Of a stretch of DNA of 64,000 bases, positions 46,701-58,558 are shown one piece after another. The stretch comes from Biscogniauxia marginata (lineage: Eukaryota; Ascomycota; Sordariomycetes; Xylariales; Xylariaceae), in contig MU404098.1 of NCBI GenBank assembly GCA_022695795.1, positions 1 to 64,000 of the forward strand. The letters are read 5' to 3'. Both the position numbers and the translations under genes were made by a program. The notes below the pieces were generated by a model that worked only from the letters and a program-made list of their open reading frames with translations, searched no databases and was not told the DNA's origin. Position 1 is the stretch's first letter, and each line of letters starts with the position of its first letter.

Positions 46701-49700
46701 TTGCCCACTACATCCACACCTAGACTTCCAGCTGTACACTGTACCTACAAGTACCCAGGTACTGTACTGTACTGTACTTAGCAACTGCTGGAGCCACAGA
46801 ACCCCCCCCCCCCCCCCCGGGGACGACTCGGTCTTCAAGGTTGTGCTTCACCCCTCCTTTCCATCCCGTCTTCTCTCTTCTCAGCCTCGATAGAAACCAA
46901 ATAACAAACCTCTTCCACGAGTTTCTAGAGCAATTCCATTGTGTAATAGCGATAAAGCCTTCTGGCCCTAGCCCTAGCTACCTATCACCACTTGAACGTC
47001 CCTTGATGTCTAACACTCTCCAACAAGCTAGATTGTCTGTTTAACGACTATCGAGTTTGCATGTCCACCACCAGCTGGTGTAGGACAACCTCAGCACAGT
47101 TTATTTTCTGCTCTTTTTCTCTTTTCAATTTCTTGTCTGATCACGGGGTATACCACCGCCGCCGCCACAACCTTCCGAGCTACTACTACTACCCAGGTAC
47201 GGCTGATATTTTCGCATCAAGTGATGCGCTTAGGGCAGTCCTAATAAAGGCAAGCTACCATCGCAGCCTTAGCTACGGAATACTTGCCACAATTTAGGCC
47301 ATTGCAAAAGTTGATCGTGGCAACGGATCACGAGAATATGCTCGGAACCCGATAAAATATGCAAGTCATCAACGCTTCTTCTAAATAGTAAATTTAGACT
47401 GTCACTTGAGTTGACGATACATCCCATCCCCTTCTATTTCCAGGTCGAGATTTCTAATTGTCCAGGGTGCTCAACACCGAGACCCAGGTAGTCCGACTTC
47501 ATGGAGCGAATCTAGATCCTTCACCAGCGTCTTACACATAACTACCCACGCAATTTGTCATTCATCTTCTCATTATCCTTGCTGGCTGGGATGGTGAGTT
47601 TATGTAATTTGGTTCAAGACCCAATCCAATGAAGGACCGAGAAACTTGCCAGATTTCTTATAACGGCCTCATCTCTCTCGATATTCTAAACGCTCATCTA
47701 CCGTCGCTATTTCCGTTTGATCATCACAGATCCCAGTCATGGCGTTCCATGCAGGCTAACAAGTAAAATTCCTAAATCCTCAGAAGTCGGCCTGTTTCAC
47801 CAGAGGTTTCTTCCCGAGGCTCAATTAAACCGCACTGCATCGTAACCCAGTGGTTCGAGCATAAGCCATGCCTGTTCTATCCGGCACACCTCACCCGACT
47901 ATCCAGCCATCATGTTCTGACATCAGGCAAGTAATATATATCAACTCCACTCCATCGTCCACAGAATCCGGTGGCGATGGAGAATCAAATGATTTTATCT
48001 TCCTTTTTTTTCCCTTTACCCCTAGCATCTGCCGACTCACAGTGCGGTCGACATTGTCATTGGGTATTACACTAGAATAACGAGCATTTGGACATTAACT
48101 TTCCGGTACACAAAGATCGGCGATGCGATCGACTCCGAGACAACCGGATTGGCGGTACGTGGCAGGGCCTCTATTCGCTCCGCCCAGCGGGAAATTTTCG
48201 GCCTTCTTTGGAACGTCGTGAAGAGAATTAGTATCGCAGCATATTCTTCCCGCGAAGGAATATCAACGCTATGCAAACCGCCCTACCCGTCTGCAGATCG
48301 CCTCACTAAGCTGACGATACTATTAGAGTCATCATTGTCCCTCAGTATGCGGTCCTCGGGATGTACCGGTCAAGTCATCGCCCAGCTCAGCCCCCAGCTC
48401 GACGGGGCTGGCATCGGCCAAGCTGTCCACGCGGGTTGCTTCTGGCTTATTAATAAGTTTGCTTCTCACTGGTCGAAGTGTTCACTCGGCAGAAGAAATG
48501 GACCCAAGGCTCCCGGAAGCCTGGCATCTGGAAACATGTATGCTTGACATCACCAGCAAATGAGATAGCCATTACGCACCCGGTTGACGCAGGTACAATC
48601 ATATAAACTACATGGCAATCTGGATCTAGTAGATCTTAGATTCGCTACTGCGTGTCATGAAGCGGACAGTTTGTTTTTTTGCAGTGGCATAGACAGTCTA
48701 GCGATCGCCCCCCAATGGTCAGTTCTACGTCATTTTTCGGTAATCATAACGAACCTCTTAAGACGATTGGGCGGACCTGAAAGTACTATAAGTATCGTGA
48801 ACCGACGAAATAGGTAGGCACTTGGAACGGTCCGTTAGGCATGAACGGCCCAGCCGTAGTTAGTTCATAAGAACATCTACCATAACGGGTGATCTTTACC
48901 CATTCCAAGATCTCCCGATTTTCTCGACTCTCGCTAGATCAAAAAGTTCGTCAGATTTCCATCTCTTGGGAGAGATCAGTGGAGATATGTAAACTACCTA
49001 GATAGTGCCCCCCCTCAATGATGTCTCTCCTTCATTGACACCAGGTACATAGGTAGTTATTGTTCATTATATACTCAACACTGTCTAGAACCGACGACCC
49101 GGGTTCTTCACGGCCTGTAGAACCATCGTTATTGCTACATGGCCCGAGACGGAAGAGGCAGAAAGAATTTATTCCCAAGCCACAGGGATACAAGGGTCTG
49201 TTTACTCTGAAAGCGTTCTCGTGGCCTCTCGATAGGTGCCATGCTCCGCAATACCGCAGCCCGGCAAGCCCAGCTATCATACATCCATTGTAGATAGCCC
49301 CTCACATCTGATCTTCGTCTTGGCATTGTGGGCTCTAGACTAGTTACATGCACATCATACATATACTACATAAACTAGGTAGGTAGCTCACCAACGATCT
49401 TAAAATACAACCTAGTAACCCGTTGTATGTAACTATGTATGTATCTTTCCAAGTTCGGCTTGTGATTACTATGACGATTACTATATAATGGGGCAGGGGG
49501 TTTCTGCTATAAGTCCAAAAGCATCATAGACGTTGTGAATCTGGTCTAGTCTAGGGGCCCCCCTCCCCCACAAGACATATACCTACTTATGCTGTTCTGG
49601 TTCTCCGAGGTCAAAGTAGAGATAGCTGTTAGCAATTAGGGCGCTTGTACATATGTCCTCACACGAGGGGCGTCCGGGACGAAACCTATCTTAGGTAGTT

Positions 49701-51548
49701 AGTTATGCGCGAGGCCTTGCTTGCGTTATGGTGGCTAGCCAATATGGGCCGCTCGTTCACGTGATGACGTAGAACGTGGTGTGGTCTATCTATCTACCTA
49801 CCTATGTAGCAATAACATAGCTTCTTGTTTTCTCTTGCGAGGGGGGTTTCGTTTCTTTTGTTCGTGTAGCTTACATAGCTACATGGTTGCTATAATCTCG
49901 TATTCCTCGAGCCAATACACACGCACGGGCATACACATACGTATTAGGTATCAAACCCTCGAGCTTCTGGAGAGGAAACAAAACCAGGATATGGAAGAAT
50001 GCTTTCGCGATCTCAAAGCTCGATTGCGGTTATTCCTCAGTTGGTATCACTCGTGTGCTTATCTACTACCGTGTTATTTTCTCTCTGTATAGGAAGTGAT
50101 GGATTTGCACAGGCGGAGGTTGTTGGATCGGTTATGGATATTTGATATAAAGTTGTACACATTCTCTAGGATAACTAGTCTGGTTGAGAGACTACCTACC
50201 TTGAGTAGTCTAACTAGGGGCTCATGTAAACCTAACACGGGGGTCAACGAGACCGACTGAGGTGGTGATGATGACTTATTTCTGGTGTCTGGTTGAAGTT
50301 CTAACTAAGAATACCTACCTATGTATCATATATCTAAGACGGTGGGTAGGATCCCAGAGTAAAAGGGGGTTTCCGTGTTCGGTCTATGTATTGACCGACA
50401 ATACTGAACTAGAGACGCTAGTCATCCGGGACAGGACACATGAACGCGGAGGTGGTCAATGTTTTTGTATTTAATTTGCTTCATCTAAACTTGGAATTGA
50501 GTTAATAACTTGAACCAAGAATCCCTTTCCCCCCTTTTTCCTTCTCCTGTCTCTTGTACTACCGTAGGGAGGGTTCAGAAGTCTAAGAGACTATTCAGCT
50601 GACTTGAGGTTTCTCTCAAGTTCTTGTCAACGAAAGTCAATCATGGACCGACAAGACGGATAGTTAAGATAGGTAGGCAATATTTTTGTATTTAAAGATT
50701 GAATTTCCCACCCTAACGCTTCGCTGTGACCAGCTCGGTTTGCCTCCGGATCAGGCTGGGTCGGAGTACAATAGGGGCTTTTCGAGGTGAGTGGTAGTGC
50801 AAGCTAAAGGAGAGGGAATAGGGACGTGGATGGGCCCAGCTTTGGTTGCTCCTCATAGACTGCGAAGGATCAAAGTCCTTGATCTAGCTTACGAATTCCC
50901 AATGGTAGTATGATCGAGTAAGGGAAACTTATGTTCGCGTTTAAAGGCTGGAAAACAATCTCTTTGTAGAGCTGATGTGGCATCAGGGACTAGATATTCC
51001 CCCCCCTCCCGTAAACTAATCGGTATTACATAGTGTAAGGAGCCTCGAAACCGGCTATAGTTGCTTACGGCTGTGAGCACGCGGAGTACAAGGGTGTCTA
51101 GGAGACATAGAGGGTGTAGAACAGCCATCTGCTGGTGTATCTCTGGTTCCTATCTCTTTGTGAAACGACTGCACGATCGCCTATTGTTAAAAAAGAGCCT
51201 TAATTGCTACACGCAGGTAGGCACCCATGCCAAGCACTGAACTTCCAAGTTTGAAGATTATAGTAGCCTGCAGGAGTTTACACTTATGTTACGAGACCGT
51301 GTAACCCAATGCGAAAACTGATGGATTTAAATCGGCCTAGGACCTCCTGATTGGAGATGCTACATGGCAGAACATATTAGAAGACGCCACTACCACCAGG
51401 GTGAAAAGAGGAGGCTAGGGTTCCCCCTTTCCTCAACCATGAGAAAAACCCCACCTCCTGTCATGACAACAATACCACCGCTCGAGTTCCTCTATATCCC
51501 TCATGATTGCGCGGACGTTGATATTCGCCAGCATAGTACCCTAGAGCC
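43723..51548. other. 7.8-kb gene desert
   Basis: Apart from a possible decayed gene around 48067-48540 no coding region is supported. The stretch contains a 17-C run at 46802-46818, (TACTG)n repeats near 46755 and many TACC/GGTA tracts. Most open frames overlap in several registers and lack coding composition. Confidence 0.45.
48067..48540 (-). pseudogene. possible remnant of a protein-coding gene
   Basis: On the minus strand several protein-like segments follow one another but in different frames. EATRVDSLADASPVELGAEL is near 48440-48380, EDRILRDNDDSNSIVSLVRR is near 48355-48300, and REEYAAILILFTTFQRRPKI then SRWAERIEALPRTANPVVSE is near 48265-48120. Short introns could join some of them, for example a GTAGGG donor near 48285. 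No start, complete frame or named family can be shown, so I call it a fragment or decayed gene. Confidence 0.3.
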
Positions 51549-53035
51549 ATGGTCGACGTTGGATCATATCGTGAGCAGCCTGGGCTTGAGGTTTTGCAGC
51601 TTCCAGACGATTCATTGGAGCTCGAACTAGCACCACCTGGCCGGGAGCAGCCCGAAGATGGGCATGGAAAAGAAGTGTTAAGCGCTAGTCGCTAAGAAAA
51701 CTCGACAGGACAAGGGCTTAGTCCGTTAGCAACGAGGAAAAGGAAGAGAAGGATTGGGGTTATCGCACTCGCCTGTCTTGTCATCGTGACTGGGGTGGTC
51801 ACCGGCGCCGTTGTTAGGGCCACACGTTCACAAGGAAATGCGGAAGGGTCGACAAGCCCGGGGCAAGTTGCCAAGTTCTCCGTGGATCTTATCACAAAAC
51901 TTACGGCCCAGTAGTGCCAGCGGATCAGGGAGTGATGAACCCCGAAGTACCGATACAGGGTCGTCCGGTGCAGAGATGACTGGTAGTCCCTCAAGCGTCG
52001 CGCCCGAATCCTATCCTACGGCTGTGTCGTGGGGCTATCCTCATCTAGAAGTCTTCGCCGTATCAAACAATGAGAGATATTCCATCTACCGCAAATATAG
52101 GAATTCGAACGCCGCATCGGACTGCGATTTTCAATCAGACGGGAGTACGATGAAGTTGGTAGGTGGCCATATCACTTTGCCGTCTATCGCCGTAAGTCAT
52201 CGAGGGGCACATATGAACACCACTGAGGTAAACATTGCGGCATCTGATCCAGTAGGTTATCGTAAATTCCACTTTGATAACCAAACCTGGTATCCTTCCG
52301 GCCCCGATAACTGGACCGGGCCTGGGGGTGACGGGTTCTTGTCAGTTCCTGCTACTGTCAAGTATAGACCTTTGACGGAAGTTATTAAAACCTTCTGCAT
52401 TATGCCGGGAGATCGAGGTCTAGCGGCTTACTACCATAATTGGCACCCAGAGAGTGATTGGAACGGTAGGGTTCAGATCGAGGGTCCGGATTTGTACCTC
52501 ATGACACCGGCGATAGTTGCGTGGAACGGGAACGACACTCAACTCGACATCTTTGTCGTTTCGAGAGCGAACAACAATGTTCTCCACGCTTTCTGGGACT
52601 ACGAGGTAGATCAATGGTGGCTTATGGCACCTTGGATTCGAGGACGGCAAGTGGTCTGACTGGACACGGATCAGCGGAGACACAACTATTCTGGGCCAGC
52701 CAGACGCCATCAGCATCATGGACGAAAGGGTGGACGTGTTCGCTCGGGGTAAGGGTAGTGAAATGTTGCACAAGAGCTTCAATGCCTCGTCGAAATCCTG
52801 GGAGCCGCAAAACAGGATCGAACTCTTTAGAGACAGCGTACTCTCTGGTCCTCCTAGGTCCACCAGCGATGCACCCAGGTATATCCACGGTCCTGGTTCA
52901 TACGGCGGGGATGAACACGGACAGATTCATGTATTCGCTTATGACATCTACAACCAGCTGATATGGAAGACGTTTAATACCGCTGGGACTTCGAGCAGTG
53001 ATGTGGTGGCCCTGGCAGACGTCCCGATGGTGTGA
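51549..53035 (+). pseudogene. membrane-anchored lectin-like beta-propeller gene with a frameshift
   Basis: The start MVDVGSYREQPGLEVLQLPD gives a cytosolic tail, a basic stop (TRKRKRRI), a membrane helix (GVIALACLVIVTGVVTGAVV), a Ser/Gly linker and then a propeller-like ectodomain, i.e. type II topology. Two short introns fit exactly and restore frame: 51677-51721 (GTTAAG, branch GCTAAG, TTAG) removes an in-frame TAA at 51693, and 51875-51920 (GTTCTC...CCAG) joins the linker. The ectodomain has repeats such as HLEVFAVSNNERYSIYRKY, LDIFVVSRANNNVLHAFWD and RVDVFARGKGSEMLHKSFN, typical of fungal fucose-lectin/PLL-like propellers. At 52620-52640 the frame shifts by +1, between DQWWLM and GFEDGKWSDW, with no possible intron. 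So the gene is broken, or one base is wrong in the assembly. Ligand unknown. Confidence 0.65.
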
Positions 53036-55849
53036 AGGATGAGGTTGGTAAGCATTAAGTCGCCGAGTTAGAATATCAGTGCTAGTCTATCTGTCACAAC
53101 ATTATGCATCTCGACGGTTCTTAGAGGAGGGTGAGAGGGGACTACGTTGCACGCTGGTCAAATCCAAGGAAGTGGGCGTGTAAACGTTACGAAAGGCTTA
53201 GTCATCGAGAAACATAACGAGTTTCTTTAACAATGCAGCATATTTGGATCGAAGGAGGGAAGGAGAAACCAGGGGAAGGAAGAAAGGATGAGAAAGGGAG
53301 ACGTTCCGCCAACGGTGTCATGTTCTAATACCTATGTATGTGTTACTCCGACTATTCCTATGGGTTCTCAGAGAGCTAAGATACTTGTTATGTTTAGTTC
53401 TCGAGGCGATGAATGAGGATCTCATTGCATGACCCACGGTTTCTCCCAAGCACCGGGTTAAGGAAACGTAATTGTAAAAGACATGGGCGTCATTATTGCT
53501 CTGTGGTTAAAGGAAATAAATACGCAAGGTACTTCATCACATCAAGCTGCTCGGAGAGGATACCTTACAGATCGGAAAGGGCTATTTAATGGAAACGAAG
53601 AAGATAATCCTCCCTCCTCTTTTAGCTTAAACACAACACTTGCTGACATATTATGCATTCACTGACACCTAATGGGAACTTGCTGGGAGACAGTATATGC
53701 CATTCAAAGTCGGCTCATAGTTAGTTACAGCTGCAGGAGAAATAAAAGCTATACCAGAAGTGGTTTCCTTAGCCAATGTCAAGGTATTAAATTATGACCC
53801 ATGTTTCGCCATCATGGTTTATACCTTAGGTGGGATTGAGATACAGCTACCTTGGTTACAACCAGGGAGCCAACGAAATCCTTACTACCGAAGGTTGCCT
53901 GTTACTTCTGCTAGTCATTCTCGTAAAGATGAATAACTCTCACTCGGACTATGACTACGACCCGCTGCCTCATTATATAACTTTTCCAACAGAAGCAGAC
54001 AGCAACTCTCTTCATAACCCTGATGATTTTCTCTAGGAAGTGGTTCGAGATGTTGGAGGAGCTCACGTGAGCCCTCGGGGGTTTCTCGAGCAATTGCTCA
54101 CATTTCCCCAAGCTATATTCAAAGCTACCTCACCGGTGAACTGTGTAGCAAGCTTGAAGACGACTTTCAATCAGAATCCCTCAAGGGAACCACTAGGTCC
54201 GTCTGTCCGAGGTACGTCTCGTGTGGAGGGTACGGGAGAAACGACATGGTAAACATCAACTCGAATACATCTCTCTACTTCGAAGGGTCCATGGCAGTAG
54301 ACGGCTCTGTCAGATATATATGTGGCATTCATATATCCGGGAAGTTATACGAGCGGAATCACATCGAGAGTTTTTGGAAGTATACATATCAGCGGCGAGC
54401 GTATTTGCGAGTATGTAGAGCTGAGCCACTGTCTCCTGAAGGAAGCACTTTTGATATGCCACGTATCATCTTTTATCTGTATCTATTGGGTTCTGCTGCC
54501 GATAGTCCTAAAGAGATAGAGTCGATGTGTACGGCAGTATGCATATCCATGGCCAAACTACGTGTCGGTACGTCAGCAACCCCCTCCTCGGATTTGGTTA
54601 TTGAGCCGGTAAAAGGACATACTGGCAAGGTTACTATGTGTGGTAACCTCACTTCAAGGTCAATGACTACTGCGGGATTCTAGATCCTGTCATGACAATG
54701 GGCTCTGTCGCTATCGACGATGACTTGTGGGTGACATGCCCCTTGCGATCGAGGCACAGTATACTGATAGAAAGTGTCGTTCTCTCACAGTGTACGGCTC
54801 TCCCAGAACGATTGGAGGAGACCTCGATACGTGGTAGAGGAGCACGAAAGCGTTCTTGGATCAAAACGGTTGAATGCATGGTGCTACTAAGGGGGTTGCG
54901 GTTTGTGCTTCGGACAAGTTGCTCCGCGTCTGCGAAACTGCAATGGCATTTCTCTTCGACACATGTGATAGGTAGGTAGCACACAAAAGGAAGCCGATTC
55001 AGCTCGGAGACTCTCGAAGGACAACAGCAGCATAGCATTCGTCATGTCGGTTCGAAGCAACATTATGGCATCCGAGAATCCGAAGATGAACACATCCGGC
55101 ACGTGTGCACGGCTCCCTTCTAAGCCGCAAATACATAAGTTCATTATACACATGATAGATTATCTAGCTACGTGGTGTAAGTGCCGTACTTAGCTGGGGT
55201 CACCAATTACCTACATCCTAACTCGGGAACACAGTTGAGTGACGAAAGGGGGTGACTGGAGAAAAGAGACAGCCCGGAGAGGTACACCGGAGGTAGTTCC
55301 TATCGAGTTGCATTATAGTGAATGAATCGATCAATCGGGTCGAAAGCCTGAATCCCGTAACAGCGATGTAGGTATGAATGTAGGGACAACACATACCTAC
55401 TTACATTCCTTCCAAGGACGGGAGTGTTAAAAAGGAGACGTGAGTATGTAGGTAGGTATGTATGTATGTAGGTACGTACCTTCGTACCTTCGTACCTCCA
55501 AGTTGATTAAGCGGGGCGCAGGGAGCTACATAAGGTACCTTAGGTAAGTTCCAATGCTATTCATATGTACATAGGTACCTAGGCTACTTACACTAGCAAG
55601 CTAAGGTTTAATTAAATTGCCGGGGCTTTGCCGAACAACGCGAACCTTACCTCTCCATACCTCGTGGAGCGTGCTTGCTTCTCACCTGACACACGCCGCG
55701 ACGACTTAAACACCGGCGAATGCGATACCATCACTCATACCCATCAAACCCCCCTCCAGCTTTCCATCACTTTGATTTCCTACAAAGGCATGATAGATGC
55801 CATCATGAATGCTTGTTATTAGTGGATTATCTGTAGGGCACAAAAGAAA
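53036..55849. other. 2.8-kb gene-free stretch
   Basis: No gene is supported. The region 55440-55570 is dominated by GTAGGTAGGTATGTATGT/GGTACC repeats in both orientations, just upstream of the ING gene. Confidence 0.45.
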
Positions 55850-58558
55850 ATGGCGGCTGCAGTAGAAGCAAACGGCGCTGGAAGCGGGGAGCTCGACGGC
55901 GACGTCCTCTCGAGAAACCCCATCCAGTCCTTGCACGCCGCGAACAATGGCCTTGAGTCGCTCAATATGCGCGCCGACCCAGATGCGCAAGCGACCGTCA
56001 CCGACTACCTTGACTTTACCGAATACCTCCCTTCCGATATGATGCGATCGCTTACCCTGATCGGCCAGCTCGACTCCACCTACGCTGATGCCTCTGCGAA
56101 TGTGCACAACCTCACTGCTACATGGGGGAAGCTCCCAACCTTGCCTGCCGACCGCCGCCCTGATCCCGTCAGGCTGCGCGCCGATATATCTGATAACCTG
56201 AACCGCGCTGTTAGCTCTCGCGCCTACTCTCATGCCGAGGCGTGTCGCATGCAAGAGAATGTGAATAGACACTACAATAGGGCCAAGACCATCCTGGCGA
56301 AGCTCCAGACCATGCGTGATAATTGGCCTACTGCCGAGGAACAGAAGAGTCCTGTTCAGAGCAAGTCGCCGCAGATGGTCCGCGCTCCCAAGATTACCCT
56401 TCGCCTAGACAGTAACGGACAGAAGGTCCGCCAGCCGCCTCGCATCACCGTCCCCGGCGAGGTGCTTGCTCCCTACGAGCTAGAATTTAATGCCTATAGT
56501 TCCTCTAGTGAGGAGAGTTCTGAAGAAGAGATATCTGTGTCCCCTCCGAGGCGCACGACTACCCCGGGTCCCCGCATTAAGATTGTCAAGACCCCCAAGC
56601 CTCCCAAGCAAAAGGTCCCGAAACCGCCGCGACCCCCGCGCACACCAATTAGCCGGCCTGATCATGCACCCCCGAATCTTTCTACGAGCACCGCTCTTGC
56701 GCAACTTAAGCCCCCTCCTGAGAACGCGGTCCCCGGCAGTTCTGATGCTCCGTGGCTACAGCTAACGCCCTACGAGCTGGCAAAGCTCAGGAAGCGTATG
56801 AAGAAGAACGCGGTGTGGAACCCGAGCGATACCATGATTGCGCGGGAGCTTAAGGCCCTCGGTCGCGGCGTGGAAGCCTATAGGGCTGCCCAGAAGCAGG
56901 CAGAGGAGGAAGGGAAGCCCTTTGAGCCAGCCCTCCCCGCCCCTGTAGTTGATGCTGAATCCGGGGCTCAACACCCCCCTGAAGGTGCAATCAGTGCTGA
57001 AGCTTTGACGGCCGACGAGGTACAGTTAAGCAACCGCGGCATGAAGCTGAACGAGGCGAAGAAGCTGAAACGCGAGACCCTGGCTAGGATGGCTGCCGAG
57101 GAAGCAGAAGAGTCAGCTAGGAAGATGGCAGAAGCTGCTCGGATATTCTTTACTCATGAAGCCTCGCCATCTGTCGCTGGCAGCACGCAGGAGAAGTCCC
57201 AAGAGACAAGCCAGAGCCAGGGAAAGCCCACTAGTAAGTCCAGGTCGAGGAAACGAAAGCGTGACTCTATGTCGGAGACGCCTGTCTCGGAGAAACCCCA
57301 CGGGGTTGAGAATCAAGCACCAACCCCGGCGGGACCCCAGGCGGCTACTCAGGCGGCAGCTCAGGCGACTCCTCAGACGACTCCCCAGGTGACTCCCCAG
57401 GCGACAGCGCCAGCAACATCCCAAGCCACAACCCAGCCTGAAAAGCCGCCGCTTAAGCGGACCAAGACGGAAACGCCTGTTCCGCCGCCTCAGATTGCCC
57501 CGAGACCACCATCGGTGCCGCCACCGCCTGCTGTAGTGGCCCCTCCAGTCCATACGGAAACACCTGTTCCTGTTCCACAATTGGGAAAACCGGCGCATCC
57601 CCCTATTACGTCGAAAACGCCGGTGCCAATTCCGCTCCCGATTTCGGCCCCGTCTGATTCTTCTATTGCTGCCGCACGATCTGCTGCATCTTCTTCTGGG
57701 CAGACAAGCCCAGTTCCGGCCCCTACGGTCACAACCATAGTTCCAACTAAGCCACCTGCAGAGACACCGGTTCCACCCCCTATCAAGACTTCTACTACCC
57801 CTGTCCCTCCCCCAATTCGGGATATTCCCAAGAGAGAAACTAGACAGAACTTACAAGTCAACACAGCCATCCCTAAGCAGTCCAGTTCTCGAAGTAACAC
57901 CCCAGTGCAAACTCCAGTACCTGAGCTACAGTCGGCATCTACTCGCCGTCCTACTTCACGTGGCAAGGCTGCAAGCCAAGAACCACCCCCGACTCTCGCA
58001 GCTGAACGACCTCGACGCGCTAGTACCGCTCGAAACACTCCAGCCCCTGAACTACGCCAACCTAGCAAACGTACCAAGAGACCTGCTCCGGGCGTTGTGA
58101 CTACGAATTCTGGCGGCACAAGCGCTATAGGAAAGCGCAAGGCGGCCCCACGCAAGAAGGCTCGTGGAAACCCCAGGAAGGAGAAAGGCGCGAGCCAACA
58201 GCCGGAGCAGGAGGTCGAGGTCGAGGTAGATGACGATGGCAATGTCATCGACCCAGACGAGCCGAGGTATTGTCTCTGCAACCGGGTTAGCTTTGGCACT
58301 ATGATACAGTGCGATAACGTCGATGTGAGCGAAACAAACACTGATACTATAAACCCAGCACGTAATGGTCGCACAGCAATCAAACAGAAACTAACAGCTG
58401 GCGGTAAACAGAACTGCAAACAAGAATGGTTCCACCTCGAGTGTGTCGGGCTCTCGGAGATACCACCACGCACGACGAAATGGTATTGTCCCGAATGCCG
58501 CGTCTTGCTGAACATTGGAGGCCGAGGCGAAGTGACCTCACGCGGGGTCAAGATGTAA
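55850..58558 (+). CDS. ING-family chromatin protein with C-terminal PHD finger
   Basis: ING proteins (Yng1, Yng2, Pho23 in yeast) read H3K4 methylation for acetyltransferase or deacetylase complexes. Exons 55850-58324 and 58412-58558 give 873 residues. The N-terminal ING domain spans about residues 50-165: DYLDFTEYLPSDMMRSLTLI, then LDSTYADASANVHNLTATWG, and a helical block ending TILAKLQTMRDNWP. A long Pro/Thr/Gln-rich disordered region follows with recurring TPVP motifs, much longer than in yeast. The PHD finger is C808-L-C810, C821, C827, H833, C836, C851 and C854 in YCLCNRVSFGTMIQC...CKQEWFHLEC...WYCPEC. The 87-nt intron (GTGAGC, branch ACTAAC, AACAG) is a multiple of three without a stop. 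If retained it would insert 29 residues inside the finger. Which yeast paralogue it matches is not clear. Confidence 0.92.
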   Translation: MAAAVEANGAGSGELDGDVLSRNPIQSLHAANNGLESLNMRADPDAQATVTDYLDFTEYLPSDMMRSLTLIGQLDSTYADASANVHNLTATWGKLPTLPADRRPDPVRLRADISDNLNRAVSSRAYSHAEACRMQENVNRHYNRAKTILAKLQTMRDNWPTAEEQKSPVQSKSPQMVRAPKITLRLDSNGQKVRQPPRITVPGEVLAPYELEFNAYSSSSEESSEEEISVSPPRRTTTPGPRIKIVKTPKPPKQKVPKPPRPPRTPISRPDHAPPNLSTSTALAQLKPPPENAVPGSSDAPWLQLTPYELAKLRKRMKKNAVWNPSDTMIARELKALGRGVEAYRAAQKQAEEEGKPFEPALPAPVVDAESGAQHPPEGAISAEALTADEVQLSNRGMKLNEAKKLKRETLARMAAEEAEESARKMAEAARIFFTHEASPSVAGSTQEKSQETSQSQGKPTSKSRSRKRKRDSMSETPVSEKPHGVENQAPTPAGPQAATQAAAQATPQTTPQVTPQATAPATSQATTQPEKPPLKRTKTETPVPPPQIAPRPPSVPPPPAVVAPPVHTETPVPVPQLGKPAHPPITSKTPVPIPLPISAPSDSSIAAARSAASSSGQTSPVPAPTVTTIVPTKPPAETPVPPPIKTSTTPVPPPIRDIPKRETRQNLQVNTAIPKQSSSRSNTPVQTPVPELQSASTRRPTSRGKAASQEPPPTLAAERPRRASTARNTPAPELRQPSKRTKRPAPGVVTTNSGGTSAIGKRKAAPRKKARGNPRKEKGASQQPEQEVEVEVDDDGNVIDPDEPRYCLCNRVSFGTMIQCDNVDVSETNTDTINPARNGRTAIKQKLTAGGKQNCKQEWFHLECVGLSEIPPRTTKWYCPECRVLLNIGGRGEVTSRGVKM
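58325..58411 (+). other. frame-neutral intron inside the ING PHD finger
   Basis: The donor is GTGAGC, a CTAAC branch lies about 22 nt before the end, and the acceptor is AACAG. Length is 87 nt with no stop codon in frame, so both the spliced and the retained form are translatable. Splicing restores the normal Cys spacing QCDNVDNCKQEWFH. Confidence 0.85.

Noticed and set aside
57490..58551. 353-residue frame antisense to the ING gene
   Set aside because: Shadow of the Pro/Thr-rich coding sequence on the other strand.
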